DNA of 64,000 nt from Oscillospiraceae bacterium (GCA_018110825.1 JAGBCL010000031.1:1-64000), one strand, 5' to 3'; shown: positions 26,085-35,033, numbered from the stretch's first letter. Notes: generated from the sequence alone by a model not told the origin. Numbers and translations: made by a program.

Positions 26085-26525
26085 ATGAAAACCAACATAA
26101 CCAAAATCCTCGTTGCCCTCGTTATGACGTTTCTGTTTTTCCTTGCGGCAATACCTTTCTTTTTCGGTGCTGTCCTTATATCTGACCAGTTTGAAGCCGA
26201 ACTACGAGCGATTGTCCCTGATAGTATGGATTTGGCTCTGATGTATATAACGCAGGTTCTTCCGCCTGCAATAATCCTGTGTATAATCGACCTTGCTACA
26301 CATAATTATCTGAAAAATTACTTTGAAAAATCGTTGTTGGTGTACATAATCCAAAGCGGAAGTGCCGTGACATTATTATTTTTCATCAGTACATTCAGTA
26401 AATCAAATCTTGGCGATGAACAATACGCATACGTCTGTGTGTGCTTAACGATAATTCTGTTCGGCGGAGTTTTGTTATCCGCCATTATCCGTACAATAAA
26501 ACAAAGGAGAACAAAAAGCGAATGA
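26085..26525 (+). CDS. Unrecognised four-helix membrane protein
   Basis: 146 residues with four predicted membrane segments (about 8-30, 50-70, 82-103, 110-135) and a basic C-terminus (IKQRRTKSE). The layout is like small DUF2975-type proteins, but I cannot assign a family. The start is ATG 26085 after AAAGGA. An in-frame extension to 25947 reads through repeat R4 and is not used. The stop overlaps the mnmA start (ATGA). Confidence 0.75.
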   Translation: MKTNITKILVALVMTFLFFLAAIPFFFGAVLISDQFEAELRAIVPDSMDLALMYITQVLPPAIILCIIDLATHNYLKNYFEKSLLVYIIQSGSAVTLLFFISTFSKSNLGDEQYAYVCVCLTIILFGGVLLSAIIRTIKQRRTKSE

Positions 26526-27547
26526 AAAAAATCCTTATAGGAATGAGCGGCGGCGTGGACAGCTCTGCGGCGGCGGTGCTTCTTTTACAGCAGGGCTACG
26601 ACGTAAGCGGCTGTACCCTTAAATTGTTTGACGGAACAGACGCTTCCGTAAATGACGCAAAGGAAGTCTGCCAAAAGCTCGGCATTGAACACCACGTCAT
26701 TGACATTGCACCCGACTTTAAACGTGAGGTTATGGACAAGTTTGCCGACAGCTATATAAATGGCGAAACTCCCAACCCCTGCGTGTTCTGCAACCGCACA
26801 ATCAAGTTCGGCAAAATGCTTGACTACGCTCTCGAAAACGGCTTTGACGGCATTGCCACGGGACACTACGCACGGATTACCCAGCGTGACGGCAGACACC
26901 TGCTTGCCTGTGCGGAGGACCTGCGGAAAGACCAGACCTATTTCCTTTACACGCTGAGTCAGCACCAGCTTTCCCACAGCATTTTCCCCTTGTGGAATAT
27001 GGAAAAGCCGCAAATTCGTGTCATTGCCGAGGAACACGGCTTAATCACCGCCCGCAAGCGTGACAGTCAGGATATCTGCTTTATCCCTGACGGCGATTAT
27101 GTCAGCTTTATTCTTTCCCATACGGGCAGAACTTTCCCCGAGGGCAACTTTATCGGCACGGACGGCGCAATTCTCGGCACTCACAGCGGTATAATCCGCT
27201 ACACAATCGGTCAGCGTCGCGGTCTTGGGGTAACATTCGGCAAGCCCGTTTATGTCTGTGCGAAAAATGCGGCGGAGAACACAGTTACTCTTTCCGATAC
27301 CGAATACACGGCTACGGAAATTTACCTCTCTGACGTGAATTTTATTTCTGTGGAAAAGCTTGATAAGCTAATGCAGGTTACAGCAAAAGTTCGCTACTCT
27401 GCAAAACCGCAGGCGGCAACGGTTTACCCCGATGAAAACGGGCTGACGAAAATCGTCTTTGCCGAGCCTGTACGAAATCCTACATCGGGGCAGGCGTGCG
27501 TATTTTATGACGGAGATATCGTAGTCGGCGGAGGAAAGATTTTGTAA
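26522..27547 (+). CDS. mnmA: tRNA-specific 2-thiouridylase MnmA
   Basis: A 341-residue enzyme that makes 2-thiouridine at position 34 of Lys, Glu and Gln tRNAs. It has the PP-loop GMSGGVDSS (7-15), the catalytic Cys87 in NPCVFC, the second Cys186 in DSQDICFIPDGDY, the GQRRGLG segment and a C-terminal beta barrel. All catalytic residues are present. The start overlaps the previous stop. The earlier in-frame start at 26441 lies inside the upstream gene. Confidence 0.95.
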   Translation: MKKILIGMSGGVDSSAAAVLLLQQGYDVSGCTLKLFDGTDASVNDAKEVCQKLGIEHHVIDIAPDFKREVMDKFADSYINGETPNPCVFCNRTIKFGKMLDYALENGFDGIATGHYARITQRDGRHLLACAEDLRKDQTYFLYTLSQHQLSHSIFPLWNMEKPQIRVIAEEHGLITARKRDSQDICFIPDGDYVSFILSHTGRTFPEGNFIGTDGAILGTHSGIIRYTIGQRRGLGVTFGKPVYVCAKNAAENTVTLSDTEYTATEIYLSDVNFISVEKLDKLMQVTAKVRYSAKPQAATVYPDENGLTKIVFAEPVRNPTSGQACVFYDGDIVVGGGKIL

Positions 27548-27588
27548 GCTTAAACATACAATTATAAAAACTGAAAGGAAGATTTACT

Positions 27589-28083
27589 ATGAAAGAAATC
27601 ACACTTAACGAACTCAGCTTCAACCCTTGGGACAAAATCAGCAAGGAATGGTTCCTGCTGACAAGCGGCGACGAAAACGGCTACAATACCATGACTGCTT
27701 CATGGGGCTTCACAGGCTTTATGTGGAGAAAGCCTCTTTTCACAGCTGTTGTACGTCCCACACGCTACACATATGAATTTATGGAGAAGAACGACCATTT
27801 CACTGTCAGCTTCTTTGACGAGAAGTTCCGCCCTGCACTGAATTTCTGCGGCTCATATTCGGGACGTGACGTTGACAAGGCACAGAAAACAGGTCTTGCC
27901 CCGCTTTTTATTGACGGAACAACCGCTTTCGAGCAGGCTGAACTTGTGCTTGTCTGTAAGAAGATTTACGCTCAGGATATGGACGTGAACTGCCTTGCTG
28001 ACGAGGTTAAGCCAATCAACGGCAACGACCCTATCCACAAGCAGTACATTGGTGAAATTCTGAAGGTGTACGTGAAGGACTAA
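27589..28083 (+). CDS. Flavin reductase-like FMN-binding protein (flavoredoxin type)
   Basis: A 164-residue split-barrel flavoprotein. The N-terminal WFLLTSGDENGYNTMTASWG segment and TRYTYEFMEKNDHFTVSFF match flavin reductase/flavoredoxin proteins that bind FMN and accept hydride from NAD(P)H or act in electron transfer. Its stop TAA shares its last A with the mntP start. An AAAGGAAG ribosome site lies upstream. The electron partner is unknown. Confidence 0.85.
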   Translation: MKEITLNELSFNPWDKISKEWFLLTSGDENGYNTMTASWGFTGFMWRKPLFTAVVRPTRYTYEFMEKNDHFTVSFFDEKFRPALNFCGSYSGRDVDKAQKTGLAPLFIDGTTAFEQAELVLVCKKIYAQDMDVNCLADEVKPINGNDPIHKQYIGEILKVYVKD

Positions 28084-28658
28084 TGGGCTTTTTAGAAATT
28101 TTCTTAATAGGAATAGGACTCTCCGCAGACGCATTTTCCGTTGCCGTCTGCAAGGGTCTGAATATGCGTAAGCTTAATCTTAAACACGGCTACATAATCG
28201 CACTTTTCTTCGGCGGCTTTCAGGCAATAATGCCCCTTATCGGATATCTTCTCGGCACGAATTTTGCTTCTTACATTGAACAGTTTGACCACTGGATTGC
28301 CTTTGTGCTTCTCGGCTTTATCGGCGGCAAAATGGCTATCGAGGCTATCCGTGACAAGGACGAGGATGAAGCCGAAAAGACGGACGTGCTGAAAATCGGC
28401 GAGCTTACCGTTATGGCAATTGCAACAAGCATTGACGCACTTGCTGTCGGTATCACCTTTGCATTTTTAAAGGTAAACATTCTTCTTTCGGTGCTTCTTA
28501 TCGGTGTAACAACCTTTGCACTGTCCCTTGCAGGCGTGCTTATCGGAAACAAGTTCGGTGCAAAATACAAGAGCAAGGCTGAACTTGCAGGGGGAATAAT
28601 TCTTGTGCTGATTGGTGTGAAGATTTTGCTGGAGCATCTGGGAATTATAAATTTCTAA
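28083..28658 (+). CDS. mntP: Manganese efflux pump MntP
   Basis: A 191-residue membrane exporter with six segments. The two repeated signatures carry the metal-binding acidic residues: GLSADAFSVAVCKGL in helix 1 and ATSIDALAVGI in helix 4. Length matches the family. No Mn riboswitch (yybP-ykoY) is visible; it is read from within the operon with a one-base overlap with the flavoprotein gene. Confidence 0.93.
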   Translation: MGFLEIFLIGIGLSADAFSVAVCKGLNMRKLNLKHGYIIALFFGGFQAIMPLIGYLLGTNFASYIEQFDHWIAFVLLGFIGGKMAIEAIRDKDEDEAEKTDVLKIGELTVMAIATSIDALAVGITFAFLKVNILLSVLLIGVTTFALSLAGVLIGNKFGAKYKSKAELAGGIILVLIGVKILLEHLGIINF

Positions 28659-28672
28659 AAGGAATGAAAAAT

Positions 28673-29155
28673 ATGACTGATGTAATATTTATTATTATTG
28701 GTGCACTTATTATTATCGGGGCACTCCACAGCATTTACACGCTGATACGCGGCAGGTTTATAAAATACAAACCTCTTGACCCCGAAATATGGGAAAGGAC
28801 AACCGCCCGTATTACAGGTAAAACAAGCTACAGCAAAAGAGTTGTACCCGCCTACAAGGCAGGAAAAACCGCTGAAGATATGATTGTTCATGTAAGCGTT
28901 GCTGAGTTTGAGGTTGACGGTAAAACCTATTCGGTAGAGGTTGACGAAGTTGACAGAAGCACTATTGAGCTTTATTACAATAAGAAAAATCCTCAGAATA
29001 CCACTACCGAGGAGAAGCACAAGCAGGCATATCTTACCCAAAAACACAGAAGCACCGCCCCCGGTGCCGTTGTCGGAACAGTTATCGCAATTATCGCACT
29101 GCTTGCAATAGGCTGGGTGCTTATTTCCAGCGGAATATCCGAACTTATTAAATGA
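28673..29155 (+). CDS. DUF3592-like membrane protein
   Basis: 160 residues. A membrane helix at 3-22, a soluble beta domain of about 100 residues including ELYYNKKNPQN, and a C-terminal helix (about 130-153). The VYYNPxxP-like motif and two-helix layout suit DUF3592 proteins. The function is unknown. The start was set at ATG 28673 because AAAAGGA (28657-28663) is 9 bases away; the ATG at 28664 directly touches it. Confidence 0.72.
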   Translation: MTDVIFIIIGALIIIGALHSIYTLIRGRFIKYKPLDPEIWERTTARITGKTSYSKRVVPAYKAGKTAEDMIVHVSVAEFEVDGKTYSVEVDEVDRSTIELYYNKKNPQNTTTEEKHKQAYLTQKHRSTAPGAVVGTVIAIIALLAIGWVLISSGISELIK

Positions 29156-29171
29156 AAAGGAAACCAAAACT

Positions 29172-30050
29172 ATGACCTTAAAAGAATTACACGAAATGAC
29201 CGACAATATGCTTGCTGTGGCAGGTGTGGATGACCACCGCTTCGACACGGACTGCCTTTTTCAGGACATTCTCCGTGCTGACAAGCTTGCGCTTATGCTT
29301 CACGGGGATGATGAAGTCCCCGAAACTGACGCTGACAAGCTTATGGCGGCGGCGGAAAAACGCTGTATCGGAATTCCGCTTCAATACATTCTCGGCACAT
29401 GGGAATTTTTCGGCAGGACTTTCCACGTCGGCGAGGGAGTGCTGATACCACGTCCTGACACGGAGGTGCTGGTTGAGGAGGTTGTGAAGCACTTTATGAA
29501 CAACGGCAACGCTTCTCCCGAAATCTGCGATTTGTGCAGCGGTACAGGCTGTATTGCCATAACGCTGAAAAAGGAAATACCACAGGCAACAGTACACGCT
29601 GTTGAGCTTTCCTCGGACGCTATGCCGTACCTTGTAAAAAATATCCGCCTCAACGAAGCGGACGTGAAAATTATAAAGGGCGACATCACCGACGGACGCT
29701 TGCTGGACAACTTCCGTGACCCTGAGGACGAGATGGAGTACCGCAAAATTGACTGTATCGTGTCAAATCCGCCGTACCTTACCGACAAGGAAATGACGGA
29801 GCTTTCCAAGGAAGTGAAGCGTGAGCCTGAGCTTGCACTTCGCGGCGGTGCGGACGGACTTAAATTCTACCGCATTATCGCCTGCCTGTGGAAGGAAATT
29901 CTCCGTGAAGGTGGTCTGCTCGCCTTTGAAATTGGTTGGGAGCAGGGCGAGGCGGTCAAGGAAATCCTTGAGCGCAGCGGGTTTGGTGATGTCCGTGTTA
30001 CCAAGGACTACGCAGGGAATGACAGAGTTGTTACAGGAATAAAATTGTAA
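29172..30050 (+). CDS. prmC: Release factor glutamine methyltransferase PrmC
   Basis: A 292-residue enzyme that methylates the Gln of the GGQ motif in RF1 and RF2. It has an N-terminal helical domain, PLQYILGTWEFFG (about 74-86), IPRPDTEVLVE, the SAM-binding DLCSGTGCIA and the catalytic NPPY at 199-202. It ends this operon, and a strong terminator follows. Confidence 0.94.
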   Translation: MTLKELHEMTDNMLAVAGVDDHRFDTDCLFQDILRADKLALMLHGDDEVPETDADKLMAAAEKRCIGIPLQYILGTWEFFGRTFHVGEGVLIPRPDTEVLVEEVVKHFMNNGNASPEICDLCSGTGCIAITLKKEIPQATVHAVELSSDAMPYLVKNIRLNEADVKIIKGDITDGRLLDNFRDPEDEMEYRKIDCIVSNPPYLTDKEMTELSKEVKREPELALRGGADGLKFYRIIACLWKEILREGGLLAFEIGWEQGEAVKEILERSGFGDVRVTKDYAGNDRVVTGIKL

Positions 30051-30054
30051 GGAG

Positions 30055-30091
30055 AAACCGCTTCTGATAAAGAGGCGGTTTTATTTTTTTT
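30055..30091 (+). terminator. Terminator after prmC
   Basis: AAACCGCTTC pairs with GAGGCGGTTT (one G-U pair) around a 7-base loop, followed by a long T-run to 30091. Confidence 0.85.
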
Positions 30092-30101
30092 GCAAAAGCT
30101 A

Positions 30102-30174
30102 TTGACAAATATATCGGTTGCCGATATAATAAAGATAAAGAGTATATCGGCAACCGATACATCAGCTTCCGATA
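30102..30174 (+). promoter_or_regulatory. recG promoter with three palindromic operator-like sites
   Basis: TTGACA 30102-30107, a 17-base spacer, TATAAT 30125-30130. A perfect 19-base palindrome TATATCGGTTGCCGATATA (30110-30128) fills the spacer and enters the -10. A second perfect site, TATCGGCAACCGATA, lies at 30145-30159. A third, with two mismatches, is at 30160-30174. The shared form TATCGG-N3-CCGATA is typical of dimeric HTH repressors such as the TetR family. Confidence 0.8.
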
Positions 30175-30215
30175 TAACGGCAAACGTAAAGTTGTATAAA
30201 TTATGAGGAATTGCT

Positions 30216-32261
30216 ATGAATAAGAATACACCAATCCGTGAGCTTAAAGGCGTAGGAGAGAAGCGTGCCGAGCTGTACGGAAAAATGGGAATAAAAACTG
30301 CAGGAGATTTGATTTTTCACTTTCCGAGGCGATATATAGACTACTCCGAGCCGATAGCGGCAAGCCTTGCCGAAATCGGTCAGCACGCCGTAATCCGTGC
30401 ACTTGTGATAAAAAAACAGCCTGCCGCAAGAATACGCAAAGGACTTACGCTGTATAAAATTTATGCCGAGGACGACAGCGGCGAACGCATTACGATTACC
30501 TATTACAACAATCGTTTCGCTTCCGATGCACTGAAAGAGGGGGAGGAGTACCTTTTCAGCGGCAAGATTTCGGGCAATATGACCCGCAAGGAAATGAATT
30601 CTCCTACTGTGCTGAAAGCGGACTCGGAAAATCTTCTTCGTCCCGTCTATCCGCTTACTGAGGGACTTACAGCGGCAATGGTTATAACAAATATTACCGA
30701 AATTCTCGCAAATGCTGATGCAAGTTTCTTCGAGGAAATTATTCCTGCCGAAATGCGTATGGAGTACGCACTTTCAACTATGGAGTACGCAGTGAGAAGC
30801 ATACATTTTCCAAAAGATGTACACGCTTCCGAGCTGGCAAAAAAACGTCTTGCCTTTGATGAATTGCTGAAATTACAGCTAGGAATGATGCTGATGAAAA
30901 GCCGTACCCGTGCGGAAAACGGCTGTAAAATGAAGCCTATGGAAAAGGAAATGGAGCAGTTTTACTCTGCTTTGCCATTTGAAATGACGGGTGCACAGAA
31001 ACGTGCCGTGGACGATATAATCAAGGATATGTGCGGCAACACCCCTATGAGCAGACTTATTCAGGGTGACGTTGGCTCGGGTAAGACAGCCGTTGCGGCT
31101 GCCGCGGCACTTTTCGCAGCAAAGAACGGTTTCCAGACAGCACTTATGGCACCGACGGAAATTCTTGCACGTCAGCATTACAAAACCCTGTCGGAAATGC
31201 TTGAGCCGCTTGGAATTGCGGTCTGTTGTGTAACTGGTGCAATGACAAAGAAACAGCGTACTGAAGCGGCTGAGAAGCTTGCAAGCGGTGAGTATGCCGT
31301 TGCGGTTGGTACACACGCACTTATCTCCGACAGCACCGAGTTTGAAAATCTCGGACTTGTAATTACCGACGAACAGCACCGTTTCGGTGTAAATCAGCGT
31401 GCAACACTTGCTGAAAAGGGACACAACCCCCACAAGCTTGTAATGTCTGCAACTCCGATACCGAGAACGCTTGCACTTATTATATATGGTGACCTCGACA
31501 TCTCCGTACTGAACGAATTGCCGAAAGGACGTCAGAAAATCGAAACCTTTGCGGTTACGGCAAAGCTGAGGGAGCGTGCATTGGGATTTGTCAAGAAACA
31601 GCTTGACGAGGGCAGGCAGGCTTACATCGTCTGCCCGATGATTGAGGAAAACGAAAACGAGCTTGCGGCGGCAAAGGGTTACGCAGAAAGTCTGAAAAAG
31701 ACGGTGCTTGCGGAGTACCGCACAGGCTTGCTCCACGGCAAAATGCCCGCCGCCGAAAAGGATAAGGTTATGGCGGAATTCAAGGCTCACGAGCTTGATT
31801 TGCTTGTGGCAACAACCGTTGTAGAGGTCGGAGTTGACGTGCCCAACGCTACCATAATAGTAATTGAAAATGCCGACCGTTTCGGTTTGTCACAATTGCA
31901 CCAGCTTCGTGGACGTGTGGGCAGAGGGGCTCACCAGAGTTACTGCGTACTTATCGCTGGTACGGTTACAGACGAGTCCCGTCAGCGTCTTGAAATAATG
32001 ACCAAAACAAGCGACGGCTTCGCTATTTCGGAGTACGATTTGAAAATGCGTGGTGCAGGTGATTTCTTCGGCAACCGTCAGCACGGTCTTCCCGACTTGA
32101 AGATTGCCGACATTGCCGCAGACAGAGAACTGCTTGCGGATTGCCAACGTGCGGCGAAAACACTGATAGAGGAGAGTCCTGATTTGACTAAGTTTCCCGT
32201 ACTCAAATCGGAGGTTGAAAAGCTGTTCACGCAGAATGACAATGCGGCGGAAGCGTTATAA
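30216..32261 (+). CDS. recG: ATP-dependent DNA helicase RecG
   Basis: A 681-residue fork-remodelling helicase. It has an N-terminal wedge/OB domain (about 1-150; TPIRELKGVGEKRAELYGKMG at the start), Walker A GDVGSGKT (284-291), DEQHRFGV (385-392), SATPIPRT, and the C-terminal VVEVGVDVPNAT and QLRGRVGRG motifs. It is full length. It starts 86 bases after the -10 described above, so an ordinary repair gene is placed under an operator-rich promoter. The genes for the zinc ribbon and PadR follow. Confidence 0.96.
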   Translation: MNKNTPIRELKGVGEKRAELYGKMGIKTAGDLIFHFPRRYIDYSEPIAASLAEIGQHAVIRALVIKKQPAARIRKGLTLYKIYAEDDSGERITITYYNNRFASDALKEGEEYLFSGKISGNMTRKEMNSPTVLKADSENLLRPVYPLTEGLTAAMVITNITEILANADASFFEEIIPAEMRMEYALSTMEYAVRSIHFPKDVHASELAKKRLAFDELLKLQLGMMLMKSRTRAENGCKMKPMEKEMEQFYSALPFEMTGAQKRAVDDIIKDMCGNTPMSRLIQGDVGSGKTAVAAAAALFAAKNGFQTALMAPTEILARQHYKTLSEMLEPLGIAVCCVTGAMTKKQRTEAAEKLASGEYAVAVGTHALISDSTEFENLGLVITDEQHRFGVNQRATLAEKGHNPHKLVMSATPIPRTLALIIYGDLDISVLNELPKGRQKIETFAVTAKLRERALGFVKKQLDEGRQAYIVCPMIEENENELAAAKGYAESLKKTVLAEYRTGLLHGKMPAAEKDKVMAEFKAHELDLLVATTVVEVGVDVPNATIIVIENADRFGLSQLHQLRGRVGRGAHQSYCVLIAGTVTDESRQRLEIMTKTSDGFAISEYDLKMRGAGDFFGNRQHGLPDLKIADIAADRELLADCQRAAKTLIEESPDLTKFPVLKSEVEKLFTQNDNAAEAL

Positions 32262-32289
32262 AACAAATTGCTGTGAAGGATTGATAAAT

Positions 32290-32532
32290 ATGAATTGCCC
32301 CGTATGCGGAAAAGAAATGGAACAAGGTACCTGCCACATCTACAACGGCAGAGCAGGCGACAGACGTCTTGCGTGGGTGCCTTTGGACTTCAAGGGTATT
32401 ATGACAAAAGGCAGAATTGAACAAAACGGCGGTGTGATAACCTCCGTGCACAGCACCATTTTTGACAACGAGGAGCAGATATCCTGGTGCTGTAAGGAAT
32501 GCGGAAAGATTGTTATTGATATTAAAAAGTGA
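32290..32532 (+). CDS. Small zinc-ribbon protein (DUF6487-like)
   Basis: 80 residues. CPVCG at residues 3-7 and CCKECG near the C-terminus form a probable four-Cys zinc ribbon around a beta-rich core with the WVPLDFKG segment. Small proteins of this kind with PF20097-like motifs are common in Clostridia and have no known role. The start is ATG 32290. An upstream in-frame extension overlaps recG in another frame and lacks a ribosome site. Confidence 0.75.
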   Translation: MNCPVCGKEMEQGTCHIYNGRAGDRRLAWVPLDFKGIMTKGRIEQNGGVITSVHSTIFDNEEQISWCCKECGKIVIDIKK

Positions 32533-32534
32533 AA

Positions 32535-32602
32535 TGTGAAATGAGGAAAGTGAAATTATTTGCGACAACAATTCCACTTTTCACTTTCCAAATTTCAAAT
32601 TT
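32535..32602. repeat. Purine-rich inverted repeat, copy 1
   Basis: The left arm has the units GTGAAATG and GAGGAAAGTGAAAT, and the right arm their complement (CCACTTTTCACTTTCC and AATTTCAAAT). It can fold into a long imperfect hairpin. It is related to the copy at 34113-34194, and the pair brackets padR and the two DUF2812 genes. Confidence 0.65.
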
Positions 32603-32621
32603 TTGAAAAGGAGTAAGAGAT

Positions 32622-32960
32622 ATGCCCGAAAGCTTTGAGAGGGGTGCACTGACAGAAGCGGTTTACTATGTGCTGCTGTCGCTGTTTGAGGCAAACCACG
32701 GCTACGGAATTATGCAGCAGGTTGAGGAAATGTCAGGCGGCAGAGTAAAGCTTGGTGCAGGCACGCTGTACGGTGCGCTGAACAGCCTTGTTGCAAAGAA
32801 ATGGATTAAGCTGCTGAACGAATACGGCGGCACACGAAAGAAAGAATACATCATCACCGACACAGGCAGGACGGTGGTGCTTGCTGAGGTTGAGCGGTTG
32901 AAGGAGCTTGCGGCTAACGGCGAAAAGGTTATAAGCAAGCTTGAGAGAAAGGACAGCTGA
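32622..32960 (+). CDS. PadR-family transcription regulator
   Basis: A 112-residue winged-helix regulator: LTEAVYYVLLSLFEANHGYGIMQQVEE, GTLYGALNSLVAKKWI (recognition helix and wing), KKEYIITDTGR, then the dimerisation helix. A GGAG ribosome site lies upstream. It is followed after one base by a DUF2812 membrane protein, a standard pairing in Firmicutes in which PadR represses the membrane protein genes until a drug or peptide signal appears. Confidence 0.92.
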   Translation: MPESFERGALTEAVYYVLLSLFEANHGYGIMQQVEEMSGGRVKLGAGTLYGALNSLVAKKWIKLLNEYGGTRKKEYIITDTGRTVVLAEVERLKELAANGEKVISKLERKDS

Positions 32961-32961
32961 T

Positions 32962-33519
32962 ATGGAGAAATACAGAAAAAGCTTTGTGGATATGGATCAA
33001 GAGGAAAAGTGGCTGAACGAAATGGCTGGCAAGGGTCTTGTGCTTGCAAGGGTTGCGGCTGACCTTTTCAGCAGCAGATACTACTTCGAGCAAGGCGGCA
33101 CGGCTTATACATACCGTGTTGATTTTGAACGTGATGATGACTATATAAATTTTGTGAAGGACACCTGTAATGCGGAGTACCTTTTTACCGCAGGCGACAA
33201 GCTTTATTTCCGCAAGGCAAAGGAGCAGGGTGAGTTTGCACCGCTTTATTCAGATTTGAAAAGCAGGTATGCCGCCGAGAAAAAGGCTTTGCAGCAAGCG
33301 TTTGGACTGTGCGTTGTGCTTACCCCGATTTGTGTGATTGATATAATAACGTATCTGCCCGATATTATTGCTAATGCTGAAAATCTCGGCACAAAATTCG
33401 GAATTGTTATTTCGGTTGCCATGCTGATAATTACGGCGGCAATATGGGGGTACTTCATTTACAAGGCAATCAGGTGCAGGAGAACGCTTAACAAACTGAA
33501 AAAGGCAATGAAAGACTGA
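32962..33519 (+). CDS. DUF2812 membrane protein A
   Basis: A 185-residue protein with the DUF2812 N-terminal cytosolic domain (FVDMDQEEKWLNEMAGKGL, FEQGGTAYTYRVDF) of about 110 residues, then two membrane segments (about 113-135 and 146-170) and a basic tail. The start is ATG 32962. The function is unknown; the family is usually found beside PadR regulators. Confidence 0.85.
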   Translation: MEKYRKSFVDMDQEEKWLNEMAGKGLVLARVAADLFSSRYYFEQGGTAYTYRVDFERDDDYINFVKDTCNAEYLFTAGDKLYFRKAKEQGEFAPLYSDLKSRYAAEKKALQQAFGLCVVLTPICVIDIITYLPDIIANAENLGTKFGIVISVAMLIITAAIWGYFIYKAIRCRRTLNKLKKAMKD

Positions 33520-33534
33520 CAAGGAGAAAACGTT

Positions 33535-34104
33535 ATGGAATGCTACAAAAAACATTTTTTTGATATGGATAAAGAGGAGCAGTGGCTAAACGAAATGGCT
33601 GACAAGGGAATGGTGCTGACGAAAATCGGGCATGGCATTTTCGTGCAGAAATATTATTTTGAAAAAAGCGATACGGCTTATACATACCGTGTGGACTACA
33701 GCCGTGACGGTGCGGTTATGGAGGAAATTACTGCGCCGTATGTAATGTTTGTGACAAGCTCTTGTGACGCTGAATATGTATGCTGGTCGGACGGAAAGGT
33801 CTACTTCCGCAGGGCAAAGGAAAAGGGTGATTTCCCGAAGCTTTACTCCGACCCGAAAAGCAGGTATGATGCGGAGCAGAGGCAGTTCGGCGGTTGTGTG
33901 GGACTTATGTCGCTGTTTGTTTTTGATATTTGTTACTGCGGATATACCTCCGTTACTGCAATTGTTGAAGAAAGAGCAACGCTGTTTGCGGTAATAACTT
34001 TAATATGTGTAGCGCTTTGTGCTGTATTCCTGTTTTTGATTGCACGAAAGGCAATCGGCTGTCACAGGAAAATGAAAGAGCTGAAACAGCTGATGAAGGA
34101 ATAA
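33535..34104 (+). CDS. DUF2812 membrane protein B (tandem paralogue)
   Basis: A 189-residue paralogue of the preceding gene (FFDMDKEEQWLNEMADKGM, FEKSDTAYTYRVDY), with two membrane segments near the C-terminus. It follows 15 bases after A with a GGAG ribosome site. Similarity is clear along the whole length, so the pair arose by tandem duplication. Confidence 0.85.
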   Translation: MECYKKHFFDMDKEEQWLNEMADKGMVLTKIGHGIFVQKYYFEKSDTAYTYRVDYSRDGAVMEEITAPYVMFVTSSCDAEYVCWSDGKVYFRRAKEKGDFPKLYSDPKSRYDAEQRQFGGCVGLMSLFVFDICYCGYTSVTAIVEERATLFAVITLICVALCAVFLFLIARKAIGCHRKMKELKQLMKE

Positions 34105-34112
34105 TGTAATTG

Positions 34113-34194
34113 AATGTGGAATTTGAAATGAGGAAAGTGAAATGTCAGAGCAGCTGACACACTATTCCTCATTTCACTTTCCACATTTCACATT
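34113..34194. repeat. Purine-rich inverted repeat, copy 2
   Basis: ATGTGGAATTTGAAATGAGG in the left arm is matched by the complement of CCTCATTTC...CCACAT in the right arm, closing over a GTCAG/CTGAC stem at 34145-34159. The hairpin is about 80 bases. The rest of the 34105-34492 gap holds the sigma factor promoter and a 240-base leader with small hairpins (GTCTTA/TAAGAC near 34407), but no gene. Confidence 0.7.
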
Positions 34195-34221
34195 ATTGAA
34201 TCAAAAATTTTTCCGCAGGGG

Positions 34222-34250
34222 TTGAAATTTGACGGAAAAATGGTTATAAT
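34222..34250 (+). promoter_or_regulatory. Promoter of the ECF sigma operon
   Basis: TTGAAA 34222-34227, a 17-base spacer, TATAAT 34245-34250. The transcript would have a leader of about 235 bases before the sigma gene. Confidence 0.65.
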
Positions 34251-34492
34251 AGAAGATGAATTTTGTTTTTTAAATGACATTTATATTCCGTTTTGTGCAA
34301 GATTACTGTTTTGGGGCAATGTGACAGAAATTGTTTTGTGCAAGTATCCAAAAGTAAAAGTTTGATGCAACAAAACGGTCTTTTTTTGCCACTACCTATA
34401 TGACAGGTCTTATGAAGGTAAGACAATGTGGTATGAATGTCATTTTCAAAACCGTATAAAAAGACAGAACGGTTAAGAGGTGATATTGCAAG

Positions 34493-35014
34493 ATGAATAC
34501 CGAATTCGCCCAGTGCGTGAAAAAAGCCAGGGCAGGGGACGCGGATGCGTTTGCCGAGCTGTATTCTACCGTATACAAGGATTTGTACCGCATTGCTCTT
34601 GTGAACCTGAAAAATCAGCATGATGCTTCCGATGTGGTTAGTGACACGGTTCTGGAAGCCTTCTCTTCCATCAAAAAGTTAAAAGATGAAAAAGCGTTTA
34701 AAGCCTGGATAATCAAAATCCTTACTGTAAAGATAAAAAACAAGCAGAAGGAATATATAAAGACAAGAAATTACCAGGAAGAGCTTGAAAGTGTAGAACA
34801 AGAGAAAACCGACGAGATAAACTACGGCGGATTGGAATTAATGGAAGAGTTCAGGCGGCTGAACGAGGAAGAAAGACTTGTATTATCATTGAGCGTTGTT
34901 TCCGGCTATACAAGCGAAGAGATTGCCAAGGTGACGGGATTATCTGCAAATACCGTCCGCTCAAAGGCGGCACGTGCTAAAATCAAGCTGAAACAGATGC
35001 TTATGGAACGCTGA
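34493..35014 (+). CDS. ECF-type RNA polymerase sigma factor
   Basis: A 173-residue group 4 sigma factor. Region 2 is about residues 10-75 (AFAELYSTVYKDLYRIAL, HDASDVVSDTVLEAF) and region 4 about 115-170 (LNEEERLVLSLSVVSGYTSEEIAKVTGLSANTVRSK). The linker is Lys/Glu rich. An AAGAGGTG ribosome site lies upstream. The next gene, 19 bases later, encodes a one-pass membrane protein likely to be its anti-sigma partner. Confidence 0.92.
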   Translation: MNTEFAQCVKKARAGDADAFAELYSTVYKDLYRIALVNLKNQHDASDVVSDTVLEAFSSIKKLKDEKAFKAWIIKILTVKIKNKQKEYIKTRNYQEELESVEQEKTDEINYGGLELMEEFRRLNEEERLVLSLSVVSGYTSEEIAKVTGLSANTVRSKAARAKIKLKQMLMER

Positions 35015-35033
35015 CGGAAAGGAGGTCGGGGTT

